Positions 22,557 to 33,010 of a DNA stretch of 64,000 nt are shown here, piece after piece. A program made the translations under genes and the position numbers. The stretch spans positions 1-64,000 of the forward strand of contig JAINUG010000149.1 of assembly GCA_029706075.1 (NCBI GenBank). Reading direction: 5' to 3'. The notes under the pieces were generated by a model. That model was not told the DNA's origin and did no database searches. It saw only the letters and a list, made by a program, of their open reading frames with translations. The number at the start of each line of letters is the position of its first letter. The first letter of the stretch is position 1. The stretch is from Aldrovandia affinis (lineage: Eukaryota; Chordata; Actinopteri; Notacanthiformes; Halosauridae).

Positions 22557-25553
22557 CTACTGCTTGCTGAGATACTCTCTCATTAAATTCTCAAACGTGC
22601 TCCGCTGAGCTCTCATTTCCTCAAGCATCTCATCGTGTCTCCTCTGGCTAGCCTGTTCTGACTCCCGGATGAGATTAATAAGTGGGTTTGCCGGTCCCCT
22701 TGCCCCCCTCACTCTGCGTGGGTATGGTGTGTGTGTGTGTAGTGTGCGTGTGGTGTCCCCTCTGCCGGCCCCTCCACTATACTCTGGACTGACCCCCCCT
22801 GCGCCACTATCCCCTGCGTCCAGCACCTCCGGCCTACGGACATCTAGGCCCCTCTCGTTGTCCCCCACAACGGCAAATTCAATGTCGTGATGCCCTCCCA
22901 ACAATGAATCCATTTGGTCAAAAAATTTAAAACGAATTATCCCCCTACCTGTGCTATTGTTGTTATCCTTTACAGTTTTGTACCCATCTACAAGCGTCTG
23001 CCATTTCCGGGCCACTTTAGCCGGACAGAAAACCTGGCCAAATTGGGCCATCAGCCTCCTGGCCATGTCCTCCCACAGATTTTTTTTTGCCCCCTTCCCC
23101 TCTTGATCCTTGCATTGAGCTCCTGCAGGCTCTGGGGGAGCCCAGCGCTATCATTTTCCAGGTGTGCCCTGTGTGAGGAAAATCATTGAAACAATTACAA
23201 AGTCTGACTTGAATAAATAATTTGAGTTTATCATTTAGTTTGCCTTTTAAAATCTGGCCAGGGACAGCAGATTAAAACTAGTTCACTGCGACTTCACTGT
23301 CCTACACTGTGTTCTTATCTTATCTATTACATGCCTCATCAGCTCGATAAGAAATCGAGTACTCTCCAGAGAGAACGCCGTCTCCTGCCCTGACCCTGAT
23401 GGACTGCTGGGGCTGGTGGTACTTGACTGTGCTGCTGGGGCTGCTGCACTGGGGCCTGTGTGGGACTGGACGCCAGCCACTTGTGTGGAGCTGGACGCTC
23501 CGGCTCCCTCTCCACACAAGGAAACCGCGGACGTGGACACACTGCGGCTGCTGTTCTCTGCTCCTTAGTCAATAATAAAATGTAACTGTCTATGTCAATA
23601 ACAGCATACCATTAGATATAACTACACAGCTTTTAACTCTAATGATTGGCAACAATATGCTGTTATGCTTTACATTAACTGTTTGTTAACATTTGAAATT
23701 CTTTATTTTTTTAAATGCCTTAATTGTTGAAAAAGGTTTCAATCAATCAACTTATAATTTTATTTTACAAACAATTCTGTCCCAATCTTTTTGTTCACTA
23801 TACATGGATGACTACTAGAGCCAAATCCACACATTTGTATAGGAATGATTCTGTCCCAAGCTCTGTTCATGTCCACATCCACATTGTGTGTGGTGTGGTG
23901 ATGATAGGAGTATGTTCTCGATACTTCCAGGGCCGCGACGAGGTTGTTCCTATCTAGACCCACACCAATGGCAGGTAGGCTACCATTGGGGGCAATTTTA
24001 GTGTATTGCCCTACCTCCTGAGTAAAACATACCTGCTGGAAGAGGAAGATGGAGTACCGCCCTTATGGTATGGGCTTTATCCAAGTAGAATACCCCCTGG
24101 AGGGACTTGTACAGGGGGCCCAGGAGGGGTTGACTTCTCGACGTCGATGAAGAACCTCATTTCAGAATCCAGATACACTGTGATTGAATGGAAGCCGACA
24201 GCAGATAACGAGCATGGATTGTGCTTTTTTAAATGATAAAAACAACATGAGATTTGGCACACTGTCAGAGCTGGCTAGCTAAACATTGTAACGTTACACC
24301 TAATTTCGCTATGGTTGTAACTGCCTCACATTGTCAGTTAAGTTTCTAGTAGGCATGTTGCAATTTTGGTGCGGCTGTTTTATACAGCATGTTACAGGGA
24401 CTATAATAATGTGAATGTGAATTACATGTATATAATGGCCTATATTTAGTTACAAAAAAGGCTATAAACAAAGCAAAATCTTTGCTATCATAAACATGTA
24501 CGTACTTTATCTTAAATGTTCTAGAAGGTAGAACACAAATTGATATGAATTTTTTTTAAACACTATGTTTATTCTCTTATTTGTGATTCTATACAGATGT
24601 ATTACGATACAGCGTCCGTTTTAAATCCAGATTGACCTAAAATTAAGATTAAGATCGCCTATATATCCTATCGCATGGTGTGGGCCCGTTTCACAATTTT
24701 CCAACGTTCCTAGTGCCTATAATATAGTAGCCCTAGATGGCAGAACTAATCTCTGCCACTGCAGTGTTCCGCACGTAATTAGTTAGACAAAACACCTTTT
24801 AAAAAAGGCGCAAAAAGGCATGAAAGAAGAGTGTCGTGAAAGTTGATTTTACTGACCTATAAAGTTTTAATTATCCGATGAGTTTCACTGCTAATCAAGA
24901 AGAAGATAAGGACGAAGACTAATGGTTGCGACAGCAGCAAGATTTACTTAGCCCCTCTTTAATAGTAAGCAGCCTACGAGGTATGTGTTTGATTTGTCAT
25001 TCATTTATATGGTTAACTACCTACGTACAAATGTGTTTAGCCTATATGCTAGCTAGCTACCGATTGTATAAGTATGTTTGATTTGTCATTCAAAAAAAAA
25101 AGCCCCGTTTTATAAATTAAGACCTCGAGTCTCGCGTCTTTATTAAACACCGTGTTTTTCCCGCCTTCTACCCGTGAAAGTGACTTGGAACGGTAGTCAA
25201 ACCCGTAACTTCCCACTCATGAACTCGTACTGGAGGGAGCTACAATGGTAATAAATTGTATATTACATAATTTTATTTATTGACATGATCAATATTTCGC
25301 CGTTTGCACAGTCATGTTTAGCCCCTTTTCGGGGGCTAGGTCAAGTTCAGGTTTACCGTAGTAGCTAATGATATCTAGCTAGCTAGCACTAGCTATTTCT
25401 TATCGTGCCATATTTCATACACATCAGATTGCAGTACATAATCGTGTGTATGTAATTTTGATTACAACGTGCAAATTTACTTAATGTTGCCCTAAAGTTA
25501 TCTTTTGTCGATTTCTTACCATTCACAAGAACCTCAGTTACTGTAGATGCCAT
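22557..25553 (-). pseudogene. Harbinger Myb/SANT-like DNA-binding protein, 3 exons
   Basis: Minus-strand exons: 25553-25520 (MASTVTEVLVNG), 23563-23335, and 23168-22557. Exon 2 is Ser/Ala-rich and ends with FSLESTRFLIELMR. Exon 3 continues AHLENDSAGLPQSLQELNAR, LWEDMARRLMAQFGQVFCPA and KVARKWQTLVDGYKTVKDNN, a SANT/MADF-type trihelix. A long Pro/Gly-rich and charged tail follows, ending REYLSKQ. In Harbinger elements this partner carries the transposase to the nucleus and to the ends. Exon phases fit (34 nt, then split codon). Two oddities: the exon 2 donor that keeps the frame is AG|GC rather than GT, and a 1-nt shift lies near 23085-23105. Whether it can be made is therefore doubtful. Confidence 0.82.
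23688..23772 (+). repeat. Internal direct duplication within the Harbinger element (other copy 21928-22011)
   Basis: An 84-85 bp sequence starting AACATTTGAAATTCTTTATT occurs at 21928-22011 and again here with one extra A. The first copy contains the transposase stop codon and its 3' flank. The second lies between the Myb-like gene's exons 1 and 2. Confidence 0.9.
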
Positions 25554-25745
25554 ATTCGTTTTGATGCTGTGTGATGCTGTGTGATGCTGTGTGACGCTGT
25601 GTGACGTCAAAGTCGTGAGTTGGGAGTACGATCTCTCGCACGAGTTCACAGGTGGGAAGTTACGAGTTTGACTACGCGTTCCGCGTCATTTTACGCGTAG
25701 AAGTGGGAAAAACACGAGTTACGAGTTGCTTGGAACGCACCATTA

Positions 25746-27034
25746 GATCCAGTGGCAGTTGTTGCAGAAGGTCGTGCAGTCTTGTACCAAGCCTTTGCAG
25801 TATTTGCCGTCCTAGTGACACCTGTAGGCGTCATTATTACAATGAAAGAAATCAAGAAGTATATACCATTTAGCAGATGCTTTTATCCAAAGCGACTTAC
25901 AGTAGTGAATGCATACATTTTCAGTATATGTGGTCCCAGTGGGAATTGAACCCACAACCTCAGCATTGCCAACGCCATGCTGTAATGCTGTAGGATTTAT
26001 TTATTCATTCACTCTGAAACTAGCGAAAAATTCATCTTTTTTTGCTATGACGCGAGGAACTGACTATTGACTAATTGTGTGCTAGCATTTTTACTAGATA
26101 CATGTGCTTGTTTGAGGTGGGTTACTTATTAATTTAAGAATAAACACATTTGTAGCTCATGGAAATGTGCTCCCCGTTTATTTCGATATAATCTCGCTAG
26201 CCAGACCGATCTCCACACTACGTTATTTCGATATAATCAATGGAAACTTTGGTCTAAATAAAACATTGGATTGCACTGGAAGGAGCATGAGTCTGAGGCT
26301 ATTCTAAAATATTATTTTAGGGAGGAAAAAAAGTGGTACCAGGGTATGGTTAAGAAACACCTTAGAAAAATACTTTCCACCACTTGGAACTCTTAAGACT
26401 TTTTATATGTTATAGAGGAGACTTTTATGAGTAATAACCATTTGTCAGATTTTCTGTTGCAATTTTTTCAAGGTTCACCCCCTTTTTCTCACAAAATGCC
26501 TGGACTAATAGGCTACAACTAGCCTATGGCTTGTAATGGAGTAGGCCTATGTTGGTTACAACTTACAAATCTATCAAATTGGAAAACTCGCCCATGAATG
26601 CAGTAAACTTTTCTATGAACAATAACTAATAACTTACCAGATCGTTTGAAAGCCTCGAATTATCATGGTTTGCCATTGTGTACTGGACGCCGTTCAAATG
26701 AATCTTGAACTTGGCGATGCTACGTTCTTGGACACTCAATAGGGGAAAGTTGCACAACATGGCAACCTGATTTCTTCTGGATGCCGATTGGATAGTTTAC
26801 CGGAAGCGTCAAATTAATGCCAAAAGTATTTCGTGTCTGTAAAAGTATTTCGTCTCTGTAATAAAACATTTTGTGCTTGTAAAAGTATTTAGTCTTTGTA
26901 AAAAAACATTTTGTGCTTGTAAAAGTATTTCGTCTCTGTAAAAAAACATTTTGTGCTTGTAAAAGTATTTCGTAAAAGTATTACGAAATACTTTTACAGA
27001 GACGAAATACTTTGGGCATTAATTTGAGCCCATA
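25746..27034 (-). repeat. Right long terminal inverted arm (outer part)
   Basis: Inverted copy of the left arm. Its inner part continues on the other side of the Harbinger insertion at 19122-19444. It carries about 270 extra bases (about 26231-26508) that the left arm lacks, and fewer copies of the 40-bp tandem unit. It ends with the reverse complement of the left terminus at 27034. Confidence 0.88.
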
Positions 27035-27134
27035 CTGTTGAGTCACTGGAAAAAGACATTGAACTACAGCAGGAGGGGACTAGCTTAAATGGGGTGGCTA
27101 GTACATAAAAGGACATAACATTTTAACCCTAGAT

Positions 27135-27372
27135 CAGTGTTTCTCAAATAGTGGGGCGCGCCCCCCAGGAGGGGCGCGTGTGACCAGAGGCGTAGCGTAG
27201 GGGATGCAAGAGGGGCGCAAAATGGAAGAAAACGTTAAAAAAAAAAACCTTTTTAGCACCGTGGAAAGCACTTCCCCGGTCCGCGAAATACATAAACTGG
27301 TCTCAGCTTTTTTTCGCGAAATGTTTTCTTCTTCCTAGGGGGGGCGTAACAGAAAATAATTGAGAAGCACTG
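27135..27372. mobile_element. hAT-type MITE, 238 bp
   Basis: Ends are CAGTGTTTCTCAA on the left and the near-perfect inverse TTGAGAAGCACTG on the right. It is flanked by the perfect 8-bp duplication CCCTAGAT (27127-27134, 27373-27380), diagnostic of hAT elements. It has no coding capacity. It lies just outside the giant element. Confidence 0.9.
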
Positions 27373-27607
27373 CCCTAGATAAACATTGGACAAACAGTGA
27401 ATCTACTAAATGACAGATCGGAGCCATTACATGCAGTAAATTGCTTCAAGCTTGAAATTCCATGCAAGACAAAATCACAGGCTCAAGCACCCAAGGAATT
27501 TGTTGATGTTCTGAGAACGAGGACTGGCAATAAAGACTACCTGAATGAGAGCGCTAGCTTCCAATAACCGAGCTGCAAATTTTGTAGGATAAGCACCTTT
27601 CTACATT

Positions 27608-27842
27608 CAGGGCGACAGTGGCTCAGTGGTTAGCGGCACGAGCTGGCAAGCAGATAGTTGCTGATTCAAATCCTGAAGACCAATGAAAAAACAACGAACT
27701 GGAAACCGGAGGGAGGCTCAATGTTAGTTCACTTCCTGGGGCACTTCACTCCCCTTGAGCAAGGCCCTGAACTCCTAAACTGCTCCAAGGGCGCTGTAAT
27801 ATGGCTGACCCTGCGCTCGGACCTCTCTGATGGAATACATAT
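27608..27842 (+). mobile_element. tRNA-derived SINE fragment
   Basis: Begins GGCGACAGTGGCTCAGTGGT with an A-box-like TGGTTAGCGGC and a B-box-like region CTGATTCAAATCC (about 27661-27673), followed by a body including CCCTTGAGCAAGGCCCTGAA. It ends where the gypsy LTR begins. Edges are approximate. Confidence 0.65.
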
Positions 27843-28353
27843 TGTCACGAATCAATCTACAAATGGGCATTTCCTCCAAATCCCAATCAGGAGAAGCGTG
27901 AGGAATGCGAGGAATCTATCCAGGTCATTACCGACGGCTGGAAACAATTAACCGAGAGAACATTTAAACTAGTTGATTCTCTTTGTTTTTCGCTTGGACA
28001 TTATTCTAGCTGTGATTCTTTGTACCCACTGTTACCTAGTGTCTCTCGCTCGTTGGCATTAGTATTTGTTCGTGTTCGTGTTTCTTATTTGTTTATTAGT
28101 ATTCCAGTGTTTAGTTTATTTCCGTGTTTTTAGTACACGTTTTGGATTTTCCATTTCGCTAGCTTTGTTTGTTTCTTCTCGTTGTTGCTTTTGGTTTGGT
28201 TATTAGTATTATTACGTGTCTTGTTCAGACACCGTTTTGTTTTCATTCCTGTCTAGTGTTTAAGTATTCAAATCTTCTTAAACGCGTCACTGCTTCCGGA
28301 TCTCTCTCTCTCGTACGCAATTGGTTCCGCATCTACATCAACCGGTCCTGACA
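27843..28353 (+). repeat. 5' LTR of the gypsy element
   Basis: Starts TGTCACGAATC and ends GTCCTGACA, so the edges are the inverted pair TGTCA/TGACA. A TATA-like TTTAAA lies at 27963-27968, and CTTGGACATT at 27993-28002 about 30 bases on. Only one copy is present, so the borders rest on these signals and on the gag start at 28356. Confidence 0.7.
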
Positions 28354-28355
28354 GA

Positions 28356-29313
28356 ATGTCCAAGCCCAAATCGGAACCAGCGGAAACCGAGCTGACCCCG
28401 AGCATCCTGCACAGTACCATCCAGAGCCAGGAAGCATCCATCATACGGCAGGACCAGGCTATTGCTTTACTCACGGAACAACTCAACACATTCAGCTGCC
28501 AAACAGCCAGCCAGTTCAACACCATCACGGAGTTACTGCTAAACAAAACATCGACCACCACCTCTCAGTCTCCCCCAGAACCCAGGGACAATAACCAAGC
28601 CAGCTTACTTCGTGAAACACGTTTCCCGGCACCAGAACGATACGACGGTAATACCATGGGATGCCGCGGGTTCATCACACAGTGTTCGCTGGCATTCGAA
28701 CTCCAACCCTCGCAATTTCCCAGTGAACGCTCCCGAATAGCGTATGTAATTTCCCTTCTAACCGGTACCGCTCTGCAGTGGGCAACGGCCATCTGGGAGG
28801 AACAAGTGCTCGTCTGCAACAGCTATGCCAGATTCAGGTCCAAGTTATGGATGGTGTTCGATCATCCAGTCCAGGGTCGTGAAGTGGCAAACCGCTACCC
28901 TGGCCGTGGAGAGTCGCTGGAATAACGAGGCACTTATAGCGACATTCTGGCAGGGTCTCAATGAAGGGCTGTCGACCAGTGGGAAGAACTTGTGGCATTG
29001 GCTATCCAGCTGGACAATCGCCAACGGGAACGCATCAATGAACGTTGCAATAACAACCCCGTACCCCGACCGCGGACATCATTCCTGCTGCAGACGGAAC
29101 CTATCCCATCAGCTTCCCGTTCACCGCCTCGTGTTACCCCCAACGAACAGGAGGAACCGATGCAGTTGGGCAGGGCTCGTCTCTCAGCCACTGAAAAGGA
29201 ACGTCGTCGAAGAGAGAACAGCTGTCTGTACTGTGGGCGTTTTGGGCACTATCGCGATTCATGTGCGGAGCTAAAGGGAAAAGCCAAGGCTACTACCGCA
29301 CCGGGAGGGTGGT
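28356..29313 (+). pseudogene. gypsy gag relic with CCHC zinc knuckle
   Basis: An ATG at 28356, two bases after the LTR, opens a frame with a coiled-coil-like start (QEASIIRQDQAIALLTEQLN) and a capsid-like part (PERYDGN..FITQCSLAFELQP, SLLTGTALQWATAIW). A frameshift near 28890 moves the frame. The knuckle CLYCGRFGHYRDSC (C-x2-C-x4-H-x4-C, about 29222-29265) binds RNA in this family. The frame is broken at least twice. Confidence 0.85.
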
Positions 29314-31825
29314 AAGTAGCACAGTGATCAGTCCCGAGGCATCACTCATCACTGGATTGGTGTTGCCTTTCTCCATGCGCTGGAACAACTCTCAGCACTC
29401 AGCTCTCGCCCTTGTTGATTTCGGAGCTGCTGGAGACTTCATCGACCTCAACCTCGCCCAGCAACTACAAATCCCCATTCCTCTCCAGATCACCATAAGG
29501 GATGAACACACTGAACGTATGGAATTTTTTGTCACTCTCCGCAGCTACCTCTCGTGCTGGGCTACCCTTGGCTTAGCAGGCACAACCCCCAAATTGACTG
29601 GAACGCTGAGAAGATACTGGGCTGGGGATTGAACCAGTCCTCCTCGGGGCAAGATTTTTTCATTATCCCAGACCAAGACGACGGCCATGAACGACTACAT
29701 CTGGGAGGCGCTCACCGCCGGACACATCCGCCCGTACACCTCACCAGCGGGAGCAGGTTTTTTCTTCGTGGGGAAGAAGGATGGGGGCCTGCGGCCGTGT
29801 ATCGACTACAGAGGTCTGAACAACATCACGATCAAGAACAGATATCCACTGCCTCTGATGTCCACGGCATTCGAGATGCTGCAGGGGGCCACCATCTTCT
29901 CCAAACTGGACCTCTGGTGTGCATATAACCTGGTGCGCATTCGGGAACGAGATGAGTGGAAAACCGCCTTCAACACGCCTACAGGGCACTATGAATACCT
30001 CGTCATGCCGTTCGGTCTGTCCAACAGTCCGTCAGTCTTTCAAGCGCTCATCAACGACGTGCTGAGAGAGGTGCTCAACCGCTTCGTCTTTGTATACTTG
30101 GACGACATCCTCATATTCTCCAGGAACGCCCAGGAACACGAACTACACGTGAGACATGTCCTACAGCTGCTCCTGCGGAACCAATTATATGTCAAGCTGG
30201 AGAAAAGCAAGTTCCATGCATCCACCGTCACGTTCCTGGGTTTCATCCTACAGGCAGGCAGTATCCAGATGGATCCTATCAAGACGCAAGCAGTATGAGA
30301 CTGGCCACGCCCCATCTCGATTAAACAAGTGCAACGTTTCCTTGGCTTCGCCAATTTTTACCGGAGATTCATTCGGGACTTCGGAACAGTGGCGGCTCCA
30401 CTCACCGACCTGACCCGGGGGAAGGCTAAGGACTTCATCTGGACTCCCGAAGCCGAACAGACCTTCCGACATCTCAAACAGCGCTTCACCTCGGCACCCG
30501 TCCTCACTATTCCGGACCTAGCTCTGCCCTTCGTGGTCGAGGTTGACGCTTCCAACACTGGCATTGGAGCCGTCCTCTCTCAACGGTTACAACCTGATAA
30601 CAAGCTTCGTCCATGTGCTTTCCTGTCGCACCGCTTGACTGCTACCGAGCGCAACTACGACATTGGGGACCGCGAACTGCTGGCCGTAAAGAGAGCTCTG
30701 GAGGAATGGCGGCATTGTCTGGAGGGTTCAGCCCACCCGTTCATTGTTTGGACCTACCATAAAAATCTGGCGTACCTACAGCAGACCAAGCGGTTGAACT
30801 CACGTCAAGCAAGGTGGGCCCTGTTTTTAACCGGTTCCAATTCACCCTCTCTTATCGTCCGGGGTCAAAAAATCAGCAGCCCAACGCTCTCTCACGGATT
30901 TTTGAAACTCCTGAAACCATCGCCTCAGTAGAAACTATCCTCCCACCCAGCTGCATCATCGCCCCGATCCAGTGGGGCATTGAAACCATAGTTCGTCAGG
31001 CCTCACAAGCGGAACCAGGTCCTGAAGACGTCCCGCCTAACCGCTTATTCGTTCCCTCTGCAGTACGGAAACAAGTTCTGCAGTGGGTCACGCCTCCCAT
31101 CTGACCGGACACCCAGGGGTGTCGTGCACCCTGGAATTTCTCCGTCTGCGTTTCTGTTAGCCCAAGATGGAGGAGGAAGTTTGGTCATTTGTCCTAGCCT
31201 GCACCATATGCACTCAACGCAAAAACCCCGGACCCGTTCTCAAGGACTACTCCACCCCCTACCCATTCCCTGCCGCCCATGGTCTCACATATCTATGGAC
31301 TTTGTTACAGGGCTACCTTCCTCACACGGTCACACCATGGTCTTGGTGGTGGTGGACCATTTCTCCAAGGCCTGTCGTTTTATTCCCCTGCCCAAACTAC
31401 TCTCAGCCCATGAGACCGTGGAACTGGTGGTCGAACACGTGTTTCGGGTGTTCGGTCTTCCCACCGACATCATATCTGACCGGGGACCACAGTTTACCGC
31501 CCAGTTCTGGAAGGCCTTCTGTACACTCATCGGGGCTACGGCCAGCCTGTCATCAGGTTACCACCCCCAGTCCAACGGGCAGACGGAGGGGGTCAATCAA
31601 GACATGAAGACGACCCTGCGGTCTCTCTCATCATCCAACCCCATGTCCTGGAGCCGCAACCTTCCATGGGCCGAATATGCACACAACACCCTTCGCTGCT
31701 CCACCACCGGGATGTCGCCATTTGAGGTCCAGTTCGGCTACCAACTGCCTATCTTCCCCGACCAGGAGAGTGAAACTGGGGTACCTTCGGCAGAACTACA
31801 CATAAGGCGTTGCTTCGCTAGTTTA
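29314..31825 (+). pseudogene. gypsy pol relic: protease, reverse transcriptase, RNase H, integrase
   Basis: Protease part ALVDFGAAGDFI has DFG where DSG or DTG is usual, so the active site looks altered. Reverse transcriptase: [24 protein letters not shown] and the catalytic FVYLDDIL (about 30088-30112). A TGA at 30297-30299 interrupts the link to RNase H ([18 protein letters not shown]). The integrase has [23 protein letters not shown] and [10 protein letters not shown], giving the D, D and E. Frames change near 29630, 30300, 30890 and 31100. This would reverse transcribe and integrate the element; it cannot in this copy. Confidence 0.9.
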
Positions 31826-32018
31826 CAAGCTTGTTAAGTTAGGTCATTCATGTTAGCTAGCTAACATTAACTTATTTTTCATCTTACCCTTCATTGCTAC
31901 TTTTAGCTAATCTTGACTCAAGCTAACAGACCTTTTGCTATAATTTTGTATGTGTTCTTGACAGCAAGGGTATGAATGGAATAAATGTGTTTCCAACACA
32001 GTCTGCCCAATATCTCAC

Positions 32019-32419
32019 TGTGACATTGGGAGCGCCCCCCTTTTGGCTGGTGCCTGTTCGCTCCCACAGCCTGGAGAGCACCACAGGGCCTTGCACAGCA
32101 GTGGCCTCATCTACAGGCAAGGTCACCTGAGGCTAATGAGCAATCAACTCAAGTGTTAGCCATTGCCTTCGTTAGGTCATTATAAAAGCACAGCCTGCCA
32201 TGCATGAGTTTTTTGGGGCATGGAGGGAGAGGTGCGGGGTTTTGTTGCGGTTTACCCTCTAGTGAATATTTTTTTTCCTTTGTTTTTGGCTTTGGTTTAT
32301 TTTTTGTAAAAGGATTAATAGAATAAACTGGCCATTGGCCTATTGGAGCATTGTGTTTTTGGTTGGTTTCCTGTCCATTCACCGCCTGGCAGGGTGACCA
32401 TCCCTGCCACCTTGCTACA
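32019..32419 (+). repeat. Solo LTR, 401 bp
   Basis: Starts TGTGACATTGGG and ends TTGCTACA, flanked by the perfect 5-bp duplication CTCAC (32014-32018, 32420-32424). A TATA box TATAAAAG lies at 32181-32188 and a polyadenylation signal AATAAA at 32322-32327, in the right order for an LTR. There is no internal region, so this is a solo LTR left by recombination. It is unlike the gypsy LTR at 27843. Confidence 0.88.
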
Positions 32420-32806
32420 CTCACGTTTAATTCTTTTTTGGTTTGTTGCTGCCATCCACTGTGTAATGAAGGTAATGAACGCTTAATCTCTTCCTGAACC
32501 TGGGCAAATGATTAACTATATTTCTTAGCAGATTTACACATGCCAAAGTATGATCATTTTTACCTGATAACAGTTTCAATTTGTAATACTTTATGGCTGT
32601 AATTTTTTACACATGGCTGTGTGCCGCAATTTTGTTTGTGGCACACAACCATGGTATCACCGGAATAAAGCTGTGCATTTTCAGGATATATACGCACTTC
32701 TGGGATGGGAACCAGTAGAATAAAAACATTATTATTATTATTACTGTGTTATAGTCAGAAATTATTGCACTGTTTGATTGTGAACATTTCTGTTTTTGGG
32801 GTAATA

Positions 32807-33010
32807 GGGCAGCAGTGTAGTTGAATGGTTAGAGAACTGGGCTTGTAACTGAGCGGTTGCTGGTTCGATTCCTCGGTGGGCCCTTAAGCAAGGTACTTAA
32901 CCTGAATTGCTTCAGTAAAAATATCCAGCTGTATAAATGGATTTTATGTAAAGAAATGTAAACTGTAAGTCGCTCTGTACGTATGTATGTAAAATGTAAA
33001 TGTAAATGCA
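32807..33010 (+). mobile_element. tRNA-derived SINE with L2-like tail
   Basis: Shows an A box (TGGTTAGAGAACTGG, 32826-32840) and a B box (GGTTCGATTCC, 32872-32882), the internal pol III promoter of tRNA-derived SINEs. It ends in a TAAGTCGCTCTG-type tail and repeated TGTAAA. Not a working tRNA gene: no acceptor or anticodon arm fits. Confidence 0.85.

Larger units (their letters stand above)
19445..25742. mobile_element. PIF/Harbinger DNA transposon nested in the right arm of the giant element
   Basis: Bounded by 40-bp perfect terminal inverted repeats beginning TGGTGCGTTCCAAGCAACTC, flanked on both sides by TTA (19442-19444, 25743-25745), the hallmark 3-bp duplication of this superfamily. 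It carries the usual two genes: a DDE transposase (19582-21936, plus) and a Myb/SANT-like DNA-binding protein (22557-25553, minus). Removing it joins the right-arm sequence into a perfect inverse of left-arm bases around 8841. Both genes show damage, so the copy seems dead. The stretch 23773-25500 has no recognised coding sequence; it holds AT-rich spacer and degenerate end-like motifs near 25150-25230. Confidence 0.95.
7748..27034. mobile_element. Giant DNA transposon (IS3EU-like) with integrase and HECT-type cargo gene
   Basis: The element begins TATGGGCTCAAATTAATGCC at 7748 and ends with its exact reverse complement at 27034. Both sides are flanked by CTGTTG (7742-7747 and 27035-27040), a perfect 6-bp target-site duplication. 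Long inverted arms follow: left about 7748-9176, right about 25746-27034 continued at 19122-19444. Removing a nested Harbinger element (19445-25742 plus one TTA) leaves about 13.0 kb. Inside are two convergent genes: a HECT-domain protein (plus strand) and an HTH/DDE integrase (minus strand), 579 bp apart. From memory, IS3EU elements use an IS3-like DDE integrase and make 6-bp duplications. Maverick/Polinton also makes 6-bp duplications, but its polymerase, ATPase and capsid genes are absent. Superfamily assignment is an inference; the boundaries are seen directly. Confidence 0.9.
27843..31825 (+). mobile_element. Ty3/gypsy LTR retrotransposon, 3'-truncated
   Basis: A 5' LTR (27843-28353), gag, zinc knuckle, protease, reverse transcriptase, RNase H and integrase follow in order on the plus strand, the Ty3/gypsy arrangement. 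Similarity ends near 31825, inside the C-terminal part of the integrase, and no 3' LTR follows. Several frameshifts and stops break the frames. It resembles the chromovirus/sushi-like group of fish by its motifs and by the primer arrangement described in the findings. Defective relic. Confidence 0.9.

Noticed and set aside
7748-27034. Maverick/Polinton or Teratorn-like virus-derived element
   Set aside because: Size and 6-bp duplication fit Polinton, but there is no protein-primed polymerase, packaging ATPase, capsid or herpesvirus-like gene, and the ends do not start AG.
32807-33010. tRNA gene
   Set aside because: A and B boxes are present but the tRNA arms do not pair and the sequence continues into an L2-like tail, so it is a SINE.
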